64,000 bases of DNA from positions 190,001-254,000 of the forward strand of contig JAQFVV010012671.1 in the NCBI GenBank assembly GCA_028023455.1. Direction: 5' to 3'. Below the pieces are notes generated by a model, which worked only from the letters and a program-made list of their open reading frames with translations, searched no databases and was not told the origin of the DNA. The stretch is from Epiperipatus broadwayi (lineage: Eukaryota; Onychophora; Udeonychophora; Euonychophora; Peripatidae). Made by a program: the position numbers and the translations under genes. Position 1 is the first letter of the stretch, and every line of letters begins with the position of its first letter. Below, one piece after another: positions 1 through 11,474 of this stretch.

Positions 1-957
1 CATTACAAAAAATTAGCATTACTAATACGCAAGTACAATTAAATCAGCACTCCAAAATTATATTCATCTTCTGTTACACATAATTCAATGACTAATGTGG
101 CATCATACCCTTTATTCCTTAATAATATACCGGCATTGGTTTGGCATTTTTAAGAATGTGCATTTAACATCTGAAATCAAAAAGTAAACTGCTTTGGAGG
201 GAGGGGGGAGTGTAGTTCCGTTTATCTATTTATAGCACCTACGCTTTACCAAACACCATAAAGTTATTTTGTATGGCATACTATTTATATTTGTATTTAA
301 AGGTCATAATTATCTTACTTTAATAATGATAATGTGCCATATTCTCCATTATCTTCCACACAGTATATAAATATTTATTCTGATTGTTATAATCAAATTA
401 CATTTATATAACTAGCTTATAAAATTAGAAGTATTCTAATATATGACAAGCATTAATATACTTTCTATTCAGCTAATAATAAAACTAAAATTCTTTTAAA
501 TGTTTTCCCAAAAAATAATAAAATGTTATTTTTCAGGAATTACCAATTTATTGTAATGTCTAAAAGATTCTCTTTTTTTTTATTTAAAAATTTAAACAAT
601 CTAAGTATAACTAGATTAACTAAATAGAAAAAGTATTCTATTTTAAATTATATAATTACTTTTAAATTTTTGTTAATTTATCATTAAAAATAAATAAGCA
701 ATATACAGTTATATTTTTGAGTATGCAATGTATTTTGCCTTTGTATTATTGTTTTGTACTAAGTAATGTAACACATTTAATACACAACATTATTGTTTAT
801 TTTATGTTGCAATAGTAAATAGTTAAATTCTAAATATTTTCACTATTAGAGAATGGAGAAAATGTTTTTTTTATATATATATTCCAAAATAACATTGAAA
901 ATTCATTTACAGTAAATATTATTAGAAGACATATCAATTAAGTTTAATAAACAATTT
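1..957. other. Intron of the HMG20-like gene, no feature seen
   Basis: This AT-rich stretch lies downstream of the HMG-box exon, whose donor site is at 958-959 on the minus strand. It should be the beginning of the following intron. I see no further exon that would continue the HMG box and no recognisable repeat. Confidence 0.5.
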
Positions 958-959
958 AC

Positions 960-1042
960 CCCGTGGTTGGTGCTTTAGGAGCATTTCTATCTTTGGTATC
1001 TTTTTTTCGCTTTCTGCCTTTGGGCCAACCACCTCTTCGTTT
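960..1042 (-). CDS. HMG20A: HMG20A/B-like HMG-box protein, exon with basic linker and start of HMG box
   Basis: HMG20 proteins are chromatin-associated HMG-box factors that work with the LSD1-CoREST complex; that is family knowledge. On the minus strand a TTTTAG acceptor (AG at 1043-1044) precedes an 83-nt exon ending at a GTAAAT donor (958-959). In phase 0 it reads KRRGGWPKGRKRKK, then a short DTKDRN linker and NAPKAPTTG, ending two bases into a codon. The order 'RGGWPKGRKRKK, linker, NAPKxPxTG' is the diagnostic entry into the HMG20 box; the family continues with YVRF, expected in the next exon outside this window. The phase agrees with the preceding exon at 11475-11638. Vertebrates have HMG20A and HMG20B, and I cannot tell which this is closer to, so the symbol is approximate. 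The exon is intact, without stops. Confidence 0.85.
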
Positions 1043-1390
1043 CTAAAATGAATAAAAAAATACACTGAAAGCAATCAGTTTACAAAATTAAATTAGATGT
1101 AAAAATGTACATTTAAAAAAAAAATTGTTTTAATTTTTAAACATAGTTTTATTTTCAAAAAAGAAATATAATTATTTGACTGAAAACTTACAAACACATA
1201 AACTGAGTTACACTATATGTAATCTATGATAGCTGATCTTCTGTAAAGCAAGTTTGTTAACTCAATTATTTTGTATAATAAAATTTTTAAGTGTAAAACA
1301 AAGTTTTAAGAAATTTTAAAAAATTCATAAAATATCTTTCTCAAACAATGTGGCAGAAAAAAAGATACTTAAATTACTTAAATATTAGAC

Positions 1391-1520
1391 TTGCTGTGAC
1401 TTTTCACATCAGTGTTATTCTATTGATAAATTTCTAAGCTTGGGATACCATCAAATAAACTTGTGATCTCATCAAATAATGTGAATATCAGAACTTTTGA
1501 CAAGCTTAAGTAATAAATGT
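1391..1520 (+). repeat. MITE-like repeat M1, copy 1 (partial)
   Basis: It begins with a CTGTGACTTTTCACATCAG end and contains ATCAAATAATGTG and CAGAACTTTTGACAAGCTTA. Both recur in the reverse complement of the foldback at 2531-2728 with a few mismatches. The second terminal arm is missing, so it looks like a truncated member of the same family. Confidence 0.55.
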
Positions 1521-2530
1521 CGCAATCCCCCCATCCCCCCATAGCCATCACAAACACATCATGAAGACTGACAACTGTTTCATTGTGGTAATTGAAAATA
1601 GAACAGCAGAAACTCTGATGGAAGTGAACAAACAAAATGTGGAAGAGAGTTCAACGAAGAGGAACTATGATCTGCGGGATACAAACATTTTTATGTTAAC
1701 CATAGATGACATTTTCCTTTGCATTTTGGACAATATCAAAAAAATTAGTCTACCACAGTGATTCCGTTTGATAAAAGTTTACTAATTTCTTTTTTTCTAT
1801 ATTGATAAAAGTTTACTAATTTTTTTTAACAAAATAAATGTAGTTAGAAACATTTCTCGACCAAGTTCCTGTGAAACCTTTATATCACATAAACATGTAT
1901 GTTTAACTCTCCATTTTGTTATATCCTGAGACAGACATGGGTGTTTTGTTTTTTTTTTTGATTTGTACAATTTGTAATTTTCTACCCTAGTTAATGGTAG
2001 TATTTTTTTTTTCTTCTTTTTTCTTTGCTTTACTGTCCATTTTGTATTCAATATACATATTATTATTAATTTGTAAACATTGTGATTTGCTACCTCTATT
2101 GAGGAGGATTCGCTTAAAATGAAGTAGTAATGTTTGAAGGCCTTCTGCAGAGATACATGTTTATTTCATCATGATAATTCCTGCTATATATACATGGTAA
2201 GAATATTTTGATTTTAAGTGATTGAATAGATGTAATAGTAATTTTCCTTTAGTATCCATTTAGTAATAGCCTGCCAGAGGTAATATACATATTTTTTAAA
2301 TTTTAAGTAAAATTGTTCCCGTATTTCCAATGGCAGAATGCCGTACCTTTCTCCGGTGAAGGGTGGTGATGTTTGCAATAGCAAAACGCCTTATTACAAA
2401 CTCACAACTATCTGTTTTATGTAGTATCATGATATTTTTTTATTACTTTTGTGTACAAATTTATAATTTTTGTATTGTTAAAAATGAACTTTTTCAGGTT
2501 TACGTATTAATTTGGGGGATTACTATTACA
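1521..2530. other. Intron sequence between the two M1 copies
   Basis: Nothing firm is seen here. A C-rich patch near 1527-1541 and poly-T runs near 1795 and 1950 are the only compositional features. A 66-codon ORF at 1561-1761 resembles nothing I recognise and I treat it as chance. Confidence 0.4.
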
Positions 2531-2728
2531 GATTAGAGCTGCTGTGACATTTCACATTTATATCAGTCTGCCAATAACTTTCTAAACCTTAACATATACA
2601 CAGGGTCCATTTTTACAAATTTATCACTTAAGTTTGTCAGAAGTTCTGGTGCAAATGTTATTTGATAAGATAATGTGATTAGAAAATTATTGGCAGACTC
2701 ATATGTATGTGAAATGCCACAGGAGGAC
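2531..2728. repeat. MITE-like foldback M1, copy 2
   Basis: Terminal inverted arms of about 45 bp (2531-2575 and 2682-2727) both read inward as CTG(C/T)TG..CATTTCACAT, then AGTCTGCCAATAA. The interior matches copy 1 at 1391-1520 in reverse orientation. There is no coding capacity, which is consistent with a small non-autonomous DNA element. Confidence 0.6.
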
Positions 2729-4065
2729 TAATATGTAAGTACCAAAAAAGAATTGTAAAGTGTTTTTATACTATGCCAAAACCTTAAAAGATTGAAAAGT
2801 TTAACTGAGAATTTGAAATGAGTAATATCAAAATGGAATGTCTGTATAGATTCCAAAATCTCAAAACAATTTGAAAGATTGGAATCAGTTGATAACAAAA
2901 TTACTACTATATTTCCATTAGAAACAAAAGATATCAAAGAAAAAGGATATTGTAAAATGAATATTTAATTGCAATGATAGTCTAACATTTTGCTATTCCT
3001 TTTATTTAAAAAATAAAGATATGGTAAAGTAAGTTTTTTTTTTCTTTTTGAGGGAATGTGAATGAATATAAAGTAAATATATATATAAATCTTCCAATTT
3101 ATTATTTTTATAAAATTTTGTTGATTTATAATCTTAATTTATATATGGACATGTTGAAAAATTATTTGCTTGTATAGTTCAGTAAACAACACCTATTCTG
3201 TTGTAATCAAAGCTTATCAACAAAAGATGAACTATTATACACAATGCATGATATAGGCATGAGGAACTTAGAACAAAATATAATATAAATGTATATCTGT
3301 ATATGCGAATGTATGAATATATATCTGTTCAAAATACAAGTATATATGTGAGCAAATAATTCTAATTTTTGAAATGGAATATATATATAAATTTGTTTAC
3401 ATTAATGTAGAAATGCGTTTATATTTAAGCATTTAAATGTTTATATACTGTAATGAGTGGATGAAGGAAATCCAAATGCTGATGAGATAGAAATAGATTA
3501 AATACTGTACATTGATAAAATTTTCTGTAACCAAAAATAATATTGGAAATGTTAAATTACTATAGCATCTCTCTACTGGTCATGCTAGGAGTAATGAAAA
3601 GATGTTTACTTATTGATGGTTGATAATATGAGAACGATGCTACCTATAATCTAAATGATAGAGATATGACCATTTCATAACTAACTTATAATTCAAATCA
3701 ATATTCTCATAAATGCTGCTTTCTATAGGATAGTCACAAACATCGCACAACCATGTACAATTCAAATAACATATAGGATTAAAAATAGAGAAATATTAAA
3801 ACTTTAAATATTAACGAATCAAATAATTTAATAAAAATATAGTTTGAACAGAATGAGTATTTGCATTTCGTATTAATTTTAAAATTAATATACAAGTATT
3901 CTATTTTTTATTTTTATTATAACAGACATCAGCCTAAATATTTACATGAAACTTTTTAAATTCTGAATAAGCGACAATCTATATTCATCTATTTTGAATG
4001 TATATAAACAACAAGCACAAAATTTTCTCTGTCCTAAAATTAAAATGTGTCTTATCCTGCTAACT

Positions 4066-4114
<49 letters not shown>

Positions 4115-5969
4115 ACATAGATAAGAGAAAATATTAAAAGCAATGAAATATATAGTAGTATAAATAATAATAGTAATAAAACTTTCAAATATAAGTAAAA
4201 TTAATAATAAAAAAACTGGGTTAAATGAATAAATATAAATACTCTCACTGAAGAAGATTTTACAGATTGACTTTTGAGTCTTAGAAGCTAGTTCAAACTC
4301 TACTGTTCAAATTCTAATATTTATCTTTTCCCTAAAGAATTCTATTTTATAAATTCCTTCTTTTTCTTTGATGTTTCATCTTTGGGAAATAATTACAATT
4401 TTGTTATATCTTCATGTTAAGATTTCATAGTTAGGCCTTTTATATTCGGTCAGTCACATTATAAGAGAATTAGGCAAGCTCATAAATTGGAGATAACACT
4501 TTAAAATGCTAGGCAGATTATATCATTACAGAAACTGCTACAACTTTTTTACTTAAGGAATCTGATCTCTCATTTTTGAGGCTATAGCAATATATTGAAG
4601 CTTTTTCGTGCTCAACTGTACAATATAATTACTTTTATGTGAATTATCAGGATCTTCTGCTTGATGGCCATTACTATTCCTTTTCTGGCCATTAAGATTA
4701 TTTTTAACAACAGGTAGCGAGAATTTAATATGCAACTATTAGGTACTGGAATATTGATTTATTTCCAATGTTTGAATTCTTACTCAAACAATTTCTCATT
4801 TTATAATCCTAAAACCAAATATTAAAACCAATGTTACATAATTAATTTCATGTATACTAATCAATTAATTGCAACTGTACTAATTAATTCAAATCAGAAA
4901 ACAATCATTTCTTGCATAAATTCTATACTATATTCCAAAGAATGTAAGCTTGACATAAAAAAAAAAAAATAAGTTATTTATTTTTTTAAACATCTTTTTT
5001 TTTTTTCAATTTTATGCACTTAAAAATATTTTATAAGGTTTGAATGATAATACCTACACTATTGTAGAATAAAATTCTACTGAATATTAGAGCATATTTT
5101 ACACTTCTAATATTAATAATAATTTTATAATTTATTAATAATGACAATTATTAATCCTAAATAATTTTATTTTTTTCAATCTATCAAATTTAATTTTCTT
5201 TCTTTCCAAATAAATAATTAAAATTGTTTATTCTTAAATGTTTTGATTGCAGATTTTGAAAACTTTTTAGTTTTGAAATAAGGAAATGTTCATACTTTAA
5301 AATCCAATTATTGAAATATGGTAGTATGTGAACCACTATCCATTCTAGCACAATATATATATAGTACGACACTCCAGTTCCATAAATCAGAATATCACTT
5401 GTCGATATTTAGCAAATTTAAATTATTTTATCTTAAATAGTCAATTGTAACATTACAAACTGCAATTATAGATTTCAAATCGCATCCAAAGTATTAATTA
5501 CTTAAATAATATATTGTGCCCATGTATTTATCACAGTCATTTAAACTAGAGTTTAAAATATGGCTAATTTTTAAAAAAAATTAAATTTATAATGGTTTAT
5601 ATTATTTTATATTGATTTTATAAGAAGAATAGATTTAAATTTGTTCAATGCAAAGTTTACAAAGAGATTTTAAATATTTTAAAGTTATTTTAGTGTAATT
5701 TAAATAATAAAAGCAATATAATATATGTCATTTAAAGATAAAATTAATTTATCTTTATTATATTTAATAATAAAACAATAGATTAATTACAATATTAAAT
5801 ACTCAGAAATATTACCAAAATCACCTTTTCTTTATTTTTGCTAAAAAGTGTTTGAAGTGATTTAGATAAATTGGATTTATATAAAATATTAAATATTATA
5901 TAATGGATTTAATGTGTTTTCAATAATTATTTATTTAAGCTATTATTTAAATAATAAATAATTAGTCAA
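2729..5969. other. Intron sequence of the HMG20-like gene, no gene
   Basis: AT-rich DNA with A/T homopolymers and the dinucleotide tract at 4065-4114. The 60-69 codon ORFs here show no family resemblance. Confidence 0.45.
4065..4114. repeat. Compound dinucleotide microsatellite (AC)n(GC)n(AC)n(AT)n
   Basis: A run of AC is interrupted by CGCGCG, resumes as AC for about 22 bases, and passes into AT. Confidence 0.95.
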
Positions 5970-6075
5970 GCATTGGTAGTCGAGTGGTCAGCACAGCTGC
6001 CTTACAAACAGTTGTCGCGGATTCGCTTCTCAGCCGATGCTTTGACACATGAAAAAAAATAAATAAATAAATAAT
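5970..6075 (+). repeat. tRNA-derived SINE with A-rich tail
   Basis: The head folds like a tRNA. GCATTGG (5970-5976) can pair with CCGATGC (6034-6040) as a 7-bp acceptor stem with one wobble pair. It is followed by an A-box-like TAGTCGAGTGG and an anticodon-like loop CTTACAA (Val-TAC reading). The B-box region reads GGATTCGCTTC, which departs from the GGTTCGANTCC consensus, and the T stem does not pair. A tail of A and AAAT repeats follows within about 20 bp. I read it as a short tRNA-head SINE or retroposed tRNA pseudogene, not a working tRNA gene. Confidence 0.6.
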
Positions 6076-8040
6076 TAAATATTAATCTAGAATGTTCTGA
6101 AAGTGCCACATATCTTAAAAGTGTAAGTGTTAATCTGTGAGTTTTCGTGTTTTTAGACGAAATTTTGATTGTGTAGTCTTATTAATAAAAATTAGAAACA
6201 TTAAATGTTGTGAATAATATTTTAAAAGTAAATTACAATTAATATTTTAAGTTATTAAAAATACTTTAAATTTGTTTAAATAAAGGTATTTAATATTATA
6301 GAAATGTTAAATAATTTTAATATAATATTTAAAATGATGAGACATAGTTTAAAAATTATTTTGTAGAGAAAATAATTTAATTTATATGTAAATTAGTATT
6401 TGTTAAGAACTTGGATTAACCAATGAGATCACTAGATAGAATAAGTAGAAATAGAGGTGTTCAATTGGTCTAACAGGAATTGATTATTAATATTTTTGTT
6501 TAATCTTTTTTTGTTTGTCTAACTGGTCTTGTTTAAAGATGTAATTTTTTATGAAATTATTATTTTTTTAGTTAAAAGTTTAAGTATAATTTTAAATAAC
6601 TATTTTAAAGTACATAATGCCTGAGTAAATTTAATTATTTCCTATCAGCAAAATTTCACTTTGAAACTTAATGAAAAACTATGATAATTTTATGGAAGCC
6701 AATAGTGATCATCAAAGTGTTGGCTAAATGTATTTCAAAAACCGTGAAAAGTTAAACCATATGACCGGAGGAGATTTAAGGATGCGTAAAAACTTTGTTT
6801 CATATGTTTAGTAGATGTGGAATGAAAGAATATTTATCTTTAATAACTTTGAGAAACTCTAATCTATAAAATGTCGAGAAAGTTATACCTTATAAGTATG
6901 AAAAGTATATTTGCTGAAAGTTATTCACCAGTTTTATAAATCTTAAAAGAAAAAACAATTAATGTTATGCATATGAATTGAAACAAGTATGAAAGAATAT
7001 TATAAAATGCAAGTATATTTTATTATTTATGAATGCAGATGAAAATATTTTATTACAAGTTTATCTTTTAAAAGCAGCTTGAATAAATATTATATATCTG
7101 AAATTTGTGCATAGCAGGATTGAGAGAAAATGACTCTTGAACTTTATACTTTTAGAAAAAAATTTACCTATTTGGAAGAATGATGGATGAGCTATACATT
7201 TTAAATGATTTCCTTTATTTAAAAAGAGATGAAGTGCAATATGATTTTTGAAAGTTATTATTATTATGTCATGTAATATTGCCTGGATGGAGAAGCTGTA
7301 TAATTTTATATAAAAATTATTGATTAAGATGTGCGCATTTGAAAAAAAAACTTGAATTTTTTAAGATGTATTTATCTTTAATAAATGTGAATATATGCAT
7401 TTTACTTGATGAAAATAAGGATAAAAGTTGTTTGCTAAAAAAATTAACTGATGAATCAATCTTATTCTATAAAATGCTTACTAATGAAAAATATTAATAT
7501 TGCTATGTTTGCTATAAAAAGTCTGACCAGCATGATAAAAATATACATATGTGGAAAATATATTGTTTACTATGAAATTGCACTACTGAATGTTTTTACA
7601 CTAAAATATTAATTCTCACGATAAATATTGAGAGAATGGACTCAATGGTATATTTATTCAGTAGGGATGAATAATATTTCGTCGAGATTTTTCAAGATTA
7701 AACTTTGTGAATTATGAAGTTTGTTTTTCGGCACCAGGGAAAGAGGAAAGTTTTTGTACAAAACTTTTTCTGCAATCTTAGCAACAGGGAGGAAACAAAA
7801 TGCTGGAAGAATGAAGACAAAGAAAGACTTTAGTAGCTTTAATTTTTTTCTTTTATCTTAGTTTTTAGTGTTAATATTTTTATTATCATTATCTTTAATA
7901 ATGATTAATTAACATGTTCATTAGAAATATGTTTTTAGTTTAAATATTGACATAATTTATTTCTTTTAATAAATAAAGAAAAAGATAGGTCTCAGAAATT
8001 AATTTTTGGAAAGGTAAATAAAATACTTATAGAAAAGAAG
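6076..8040. other. Intron sequence, no gene or clear repeat
   Basis: AT-rich, with no ORF worth reporting, no long inverted repeat noticed and no conserved coding signal on either strand. Confidence 0.45.
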
Positions 8041-8203
8041 TGTAATTTTTTTTTTGTGCATACAATGAGTTATTTATGTTTAAAATTTATTTTATCAAAG
8101 TAATGTTATTTTTTTTTAATTAGTTAGTGTAATTTTTTTTTTTTTGTGAGTACAATGAAAGTTATTTGTGTTTAAAATTTATTTAATCAAAGTAATGTTA
8201 ATA
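8041..8203. repeat. Tandem duplication, unit about 87 bp
   Basis: Two adjacent copies share GTAATTTTTTTT, then TACAATGA, then TTTAAAATTTATTT and ATCAAAGTAATGTTA. They start near 8041 and 8128 and differ mainly in poly-T length. A trailing ATCAAAGTAATG piece lies near 8266. Confidence 0.65.
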
Positions 8204-8439
8204 ACGGAAAGTGCATACAGATTAGTTATTCAGATTAAAAAAAGTTATAAATGCAAGAGATTAAAATCAAAGTAATGCTCTTAATGCTAATTAGAGATGG
8301 CTGAAGTAATTAATAATAAAAAAAAACTTTGTAATTAAAAACTAACAAGGAATGTGGAAGATTATAGAATAATAAAACAAAAAATAAAGAAAATCCCTCT
8401 CAAAAATGATTGTGAGTATAAAATTTTGGAGTGGACAAG

Positions 8440-8660
8440 TTTAGAAGTGGTCTTTTTACCTGTGTTTTGCTGGCCGTTCTTGGGTGCAGCATTTTCAAAG
8501 CGGTAGTAAAATACTATCACCTAGAACTAAGTTGAATCTATTTTCCACAGGTGAGTAGATACAGATCATTCGCCAGCACCGACTCTGGAATGGAACTAGA
8601 CTTTTATGATAATCAATCATCTACAAAAACACTTGAAGCTTACCAATAAGTTAATGGCCA
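8440..8660. other. Patch of higher GC, unexplained
   Basis: This stretch (GGCCGTTCTTGGGTGCAGC, later CGCCAGCACCGACTCTGG) is visibly less AT-rich than its surroundings. It has no ORF with family resemblance and no matching arms. It may be the remnant of an older insertion. Confidence 0.3.
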
Positions 8661-9416
8661 TAACTCCTATCTATAGAAAAAGAGATTTGTGAACTGAATT
8701 TTAAATAATAAACTGTTACTGTAGACAAAACGAAAAAAGAAACATTTGTTATTTAAGACTTCAAGTGAGATATTTGAATTCAATGGTTAAGATAATTATC
8801 TGAGTATATGTGTATGTGTTTCTTTCCAATATTATAATTTTAGGATTATAAATGTTTAATGTGTTTTAATAAAACTTTATTGCTAATATAAAATTTTCAT
8901 TGTACGTGCTTAATTTTTAGTTAGCTAGATTTTATTTAGTTTTGGAGAAGTGTATAAATTATCTTGCCAATATGCTTCATTAATTAAGCCCCAGGAGAAA
9001 TATTTTCTTAAAATAAAATAATTAATTGATGGGAAATCATAATCCCGACCTTTATAATTATTTGCTTGGTAAGTTATGATGTCCATCATGCAGAATCAGT
9101 GAGTTTATCGACTCTGGCGCCCTCCATATAAATTAAAAACTGAATCTGCCCACAATTTAAAATCATAAATAATATTAGGCTCGTTAATCGGGAAAGATAA
9201 TTATGTTCTCGAAATATCTGGACTTGTAAATGATCAGAATATATTTTCTTTTCATAGTTGGATTAACTTGCACTTTCTACTATGTAAAATAAATCCCAAT
9301 CAAACCTAAAACATATAAAAAGTTACAATATTTATTATAAAAAACAAGCTTTTTTTTTTAATTTATGATAAATGCTACTACAAGAGAAGGCATTCAAATC
9401 ATTTTTATCTTGGATT

Positions 9417-9472
9417 GTCCCCATCCCCAGACCGGTTTTGACCTATGGGTCTCTTCAGTGAGGAGTTGGGAC
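9417..9472 (-). ncRNA. Hammerhead ribozyme A1, core mutated
   Basis: Same fold as A2, but the conserved GAAA after stem II reads AAAA (forward strand GGTTTTGACC, where A2 has GGTTTCGACC). This fits decay of a CpG. Cleavage activity is not expected. Confidence 0.75.
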
Positions 9473-9842
9473 ATTAGATCTAAAAAACCAACTCAGCAAA
9501 GCATTTATCTAAAAGATAATTGTTAGAAGAAGATCTGAAACTTTTAGACATCTACATGTCTTTAAAGTCAGCTCTCCAACTGACAAAATCATATGGGCCT
9601 GAACTTAATTCAGATACTCCATATATTAGTAGGCTTAGCTCTTTAATTTAGCTAAAGCCACAACAGCAAAATAATAATAGTAATAATAACAAGTCAGATG
9701 TCACATGACTTATATATAGCTTGCACTTACAAATATGTAAAATTAAGAGCGTGCTAATAACTCTAAACAAGCTTTTTTTTTTTTTTATTTATGATAAATG
9801 CTACTACAAGAGAAGGCATTCAAATCATTTTTATCTTGGATT

Positions 9843-9898
9843 GTCCCCATCCCCAGACCGGTTTCGACCTATGGGTCTCTTCAGTGAGGAGTTGGGAC
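9843..9898 (-). ncRNA. Hammerhead ribozyme A2, type I, core intact
   Basis: Read on the minus strand: core CTGAAGA (9878-9884), stem II GACC-CATA-GGTC, conserved GAAA (9862-9865), a very short stem III in ACCGGT, and cleavage triplet GTC (9856-9858). Stem I pairs CCTCA with TGGGG, then beyond an internal loop GTCCC with GGGAC. All invariant core positions of the hammerhead (CUGANGA and GAAA) are present. The tiny stem III is typical of PLE and retrozyme hammerheads, which are thought to need dimeric transcripts; the tandem copies supply these. Confidence 0.88.
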
Positions 9899-10216
9899 AT
9901 TAGATCTAAAAAACCAACTCAAGCAAAGCATTTATCTAAAAGATAATTGTTAGAAGAAGATCTGAAACTTTTAGACATCTACATGTCTTTAAAGTCAGCT
10001 CTCCAACTGACAAAATCATATGGGCCTGAACTTAATTCAGATACTCCATATATTAGTAGGCTTAGCTCTTTAATTTAGCTAAAGCCACAACAGCAAAATA
10101 ATAATAGTAATAATAACAAGTCAGATGTCACATGACTTATATATAGCTTGCACTTACAAATATTTAAAATTAAGAGCGTGCTAATAACTCTAAACAGTTG
10201 GTTTTTTAGATCTAAT

Positions 10217-10272
10217 GTCCCAACTCCTCACTGAAGAGACCCATAGGTCGAAACCGGTCTGGGGATGGGGAC
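10217..10272 (+). ncRNA. Hammerhead ribozyme A3, type I, core intact
   Basis: CTGAAGA at 10231-10237, stem II GACC (10238-10241) with loop CATA and GGTC (10246-10249), GAAA at 10250-10253, and cleavage triplet GTC at 10257-10259. Stem I is GTCCC..CCTCA against TGGGG..GGGAC. It is the mirror copy of A2 on the other strand. Confidence 0.88.
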
Positions 10273-10642
10273 AATCCAAGATAAAAATGATTTGAATGCC
10301 TTCTCTTGTAGTAGCATTTATCATAAATAAATAAAAAAAAAGCTTGTTTAGAGTTATTAGCACGCTCTTAATTTTACATATTTGTAAGTGCAAGCTATAT
10401 ATAAGTCATGTGACATCTGACTTGTTATTATTACTATTATTATTTTGCTGTTGTGGCTTTAGCTAAATTAAAGAGCTAAGCCTACTAATATATGGAGTAT
10501 CTGAATTAAGTTCAGGCCCATATGATTTTGTCAGTTGGAGAGCTGACTTTAAAGACATGTAGATGTCTAAAAGTTTCAGATCTTCTTCTAACAATTATCT
10601 TTTAGATAAATGCTTTGCTTGAGTTGGTTTTTTAGATCTAAT

Positions 10643-10698
10643 GTCCCAACTCCTCACTGAAGAGACCCATAGGTCGAAACTGGTCTGGGGATGGGGAC
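10643..10698 (+). ncRNA. Hammerhead ribozyme A4, stem III altered
   Basis: CTGAAGA, stem II and GAAA are all present, but the stem III hexamer is ACTGGT where A3 has ACCGGT. This leaves a G.U pair where a C-G pair stood. Stem I is unchanged. Confidence 0.8.
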
Positions 10699-10872
10699 AA
10701 TCCAAGATAAAAATGATTTGAATGCCTTCTCTTGTAGTAGCATTTATCATAAATAAAAAAAAAGGCTTGTTTAGAGTTATTAGCACGCTCTTAATTTTAC
10801 ATATTGGTAAGTGCAAGCTATATATAAGTCATGTGACATCTGACTTTTTATTATTACTATTAATATTTATTA

Positions 10873-11047
10873 TAATAAATTAAAGATTAGCCTTTCAAGC
10901 TAACGTACATGCGCTTTTTATGAATGTTAATAATACTAAATGAATACTTTCATTTCCAACACAAGATAAAGTCTTAGCGAACGAATATTATTAACATTCA
11001 TAAAAAGCACATGTACATTAGCTTGAAAGGCTAATCTTTAGTTTATT
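10873..11047. repeat. Hairpin element H1 (MITE-like foldback)
   Basis: Arms of about 60 bp (10873-10934 and 10986-11047) pair with few mismatches. Each contains AAAGATTAGCCTTTCAAGC and GCTTTTTATGAATGTTAATAAT or the complement. The loop is about 50 bp and there is no coding sequence. It sits directly against the right flanking repeat of locus A. The motif TTAGCTTGAAAGGCT recurs near 32659, suggesting a second, eroded copy. Confidence 0.7.
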
Positions 11048-11474
11048 ACAATTTATAAACATAGCGCTATATAAATAAATGCCTCATTTATAAATATTTA
11101 TTATATTAACAAGTTACAACACATTAGAAAGTATTTAAAGTTTTTTTTCTTTAAATCTATGCCATAATTTAATCTCTTTTTCTATACTTATATAGAAAAA
11201 TAATTGTATGTTTAATTGTGATATTTGAACAACTAAGAGACAATAATTTCATTCAATTAATTAAACTAGGATTTTTTATTTTTATTTTATTCAACAGAAA
11301 ATCCATGGCCTTTTCATGACTGAATCTGCCAGTCTAGTAGTATTTAAACTGAACAGGGCTCTCTATGCATTGTAAAAAAAAAAAAAAAATCAAATTTTAA
11401 AAGTAATATTTAATTTCTGATATTATAATTCAAATTACTAAAACAAAGAGAGAAGTGGTAAATAAAAGACTTAC
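11048..11474. other. Intron sequence between H1 and the 164-bp exon
   Basis: AT-rich, with a poly-A run near 11370-11390. Nothing else is seen before the minus-strand donor GTAAGT (11469-11474). Confidence 0.4.

Larger units (their letters stand above)
9341..10861. mobile_element. Hammerhead-ribozyme retroelement (retrozyme or PLE-linked), locus A, head-to-head array
   Basis: Four copies of a non-coding monomer lie here. Two are tandem on the minus strand (9341-10196) and two tandem on the plus strand (10197-10861), so the 5' sides meet at 10196/10197. Ribozyme spacing is 426 bp within each half (9417 to 9843; 10217 to 10643). The array is bounded by an exact 14-bp direct repeat, AATATTTATTATAA, at 9327-9340 and 10862-10875, so it most likely arrived in one event. 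The apparent 60-73 codon ORFs run across the ribozymes and are not genes. Hammerhead-bearing tandem repeats are known from animal retrozymes and Penelope-like elements; which of these applies here is inference. It lies in the 10-kb intron of the HMG20-like gene. Confidence 0.85.

Noticed and set aside
5970-6040. Functional tRNA-Val gene
   Set aside because: The T arm does not pair, the B box is off consensus and an A-rich tail follows, as in a retroposed copy.
9721-10816. ORFs beginning MHLQICKIKSVLIT on both strands, repeated three times
   Set aside because: They are repeats of the same non-coding monomer and run through the hammerhead motif. No codon-level conservation separates them from the RNA structure.
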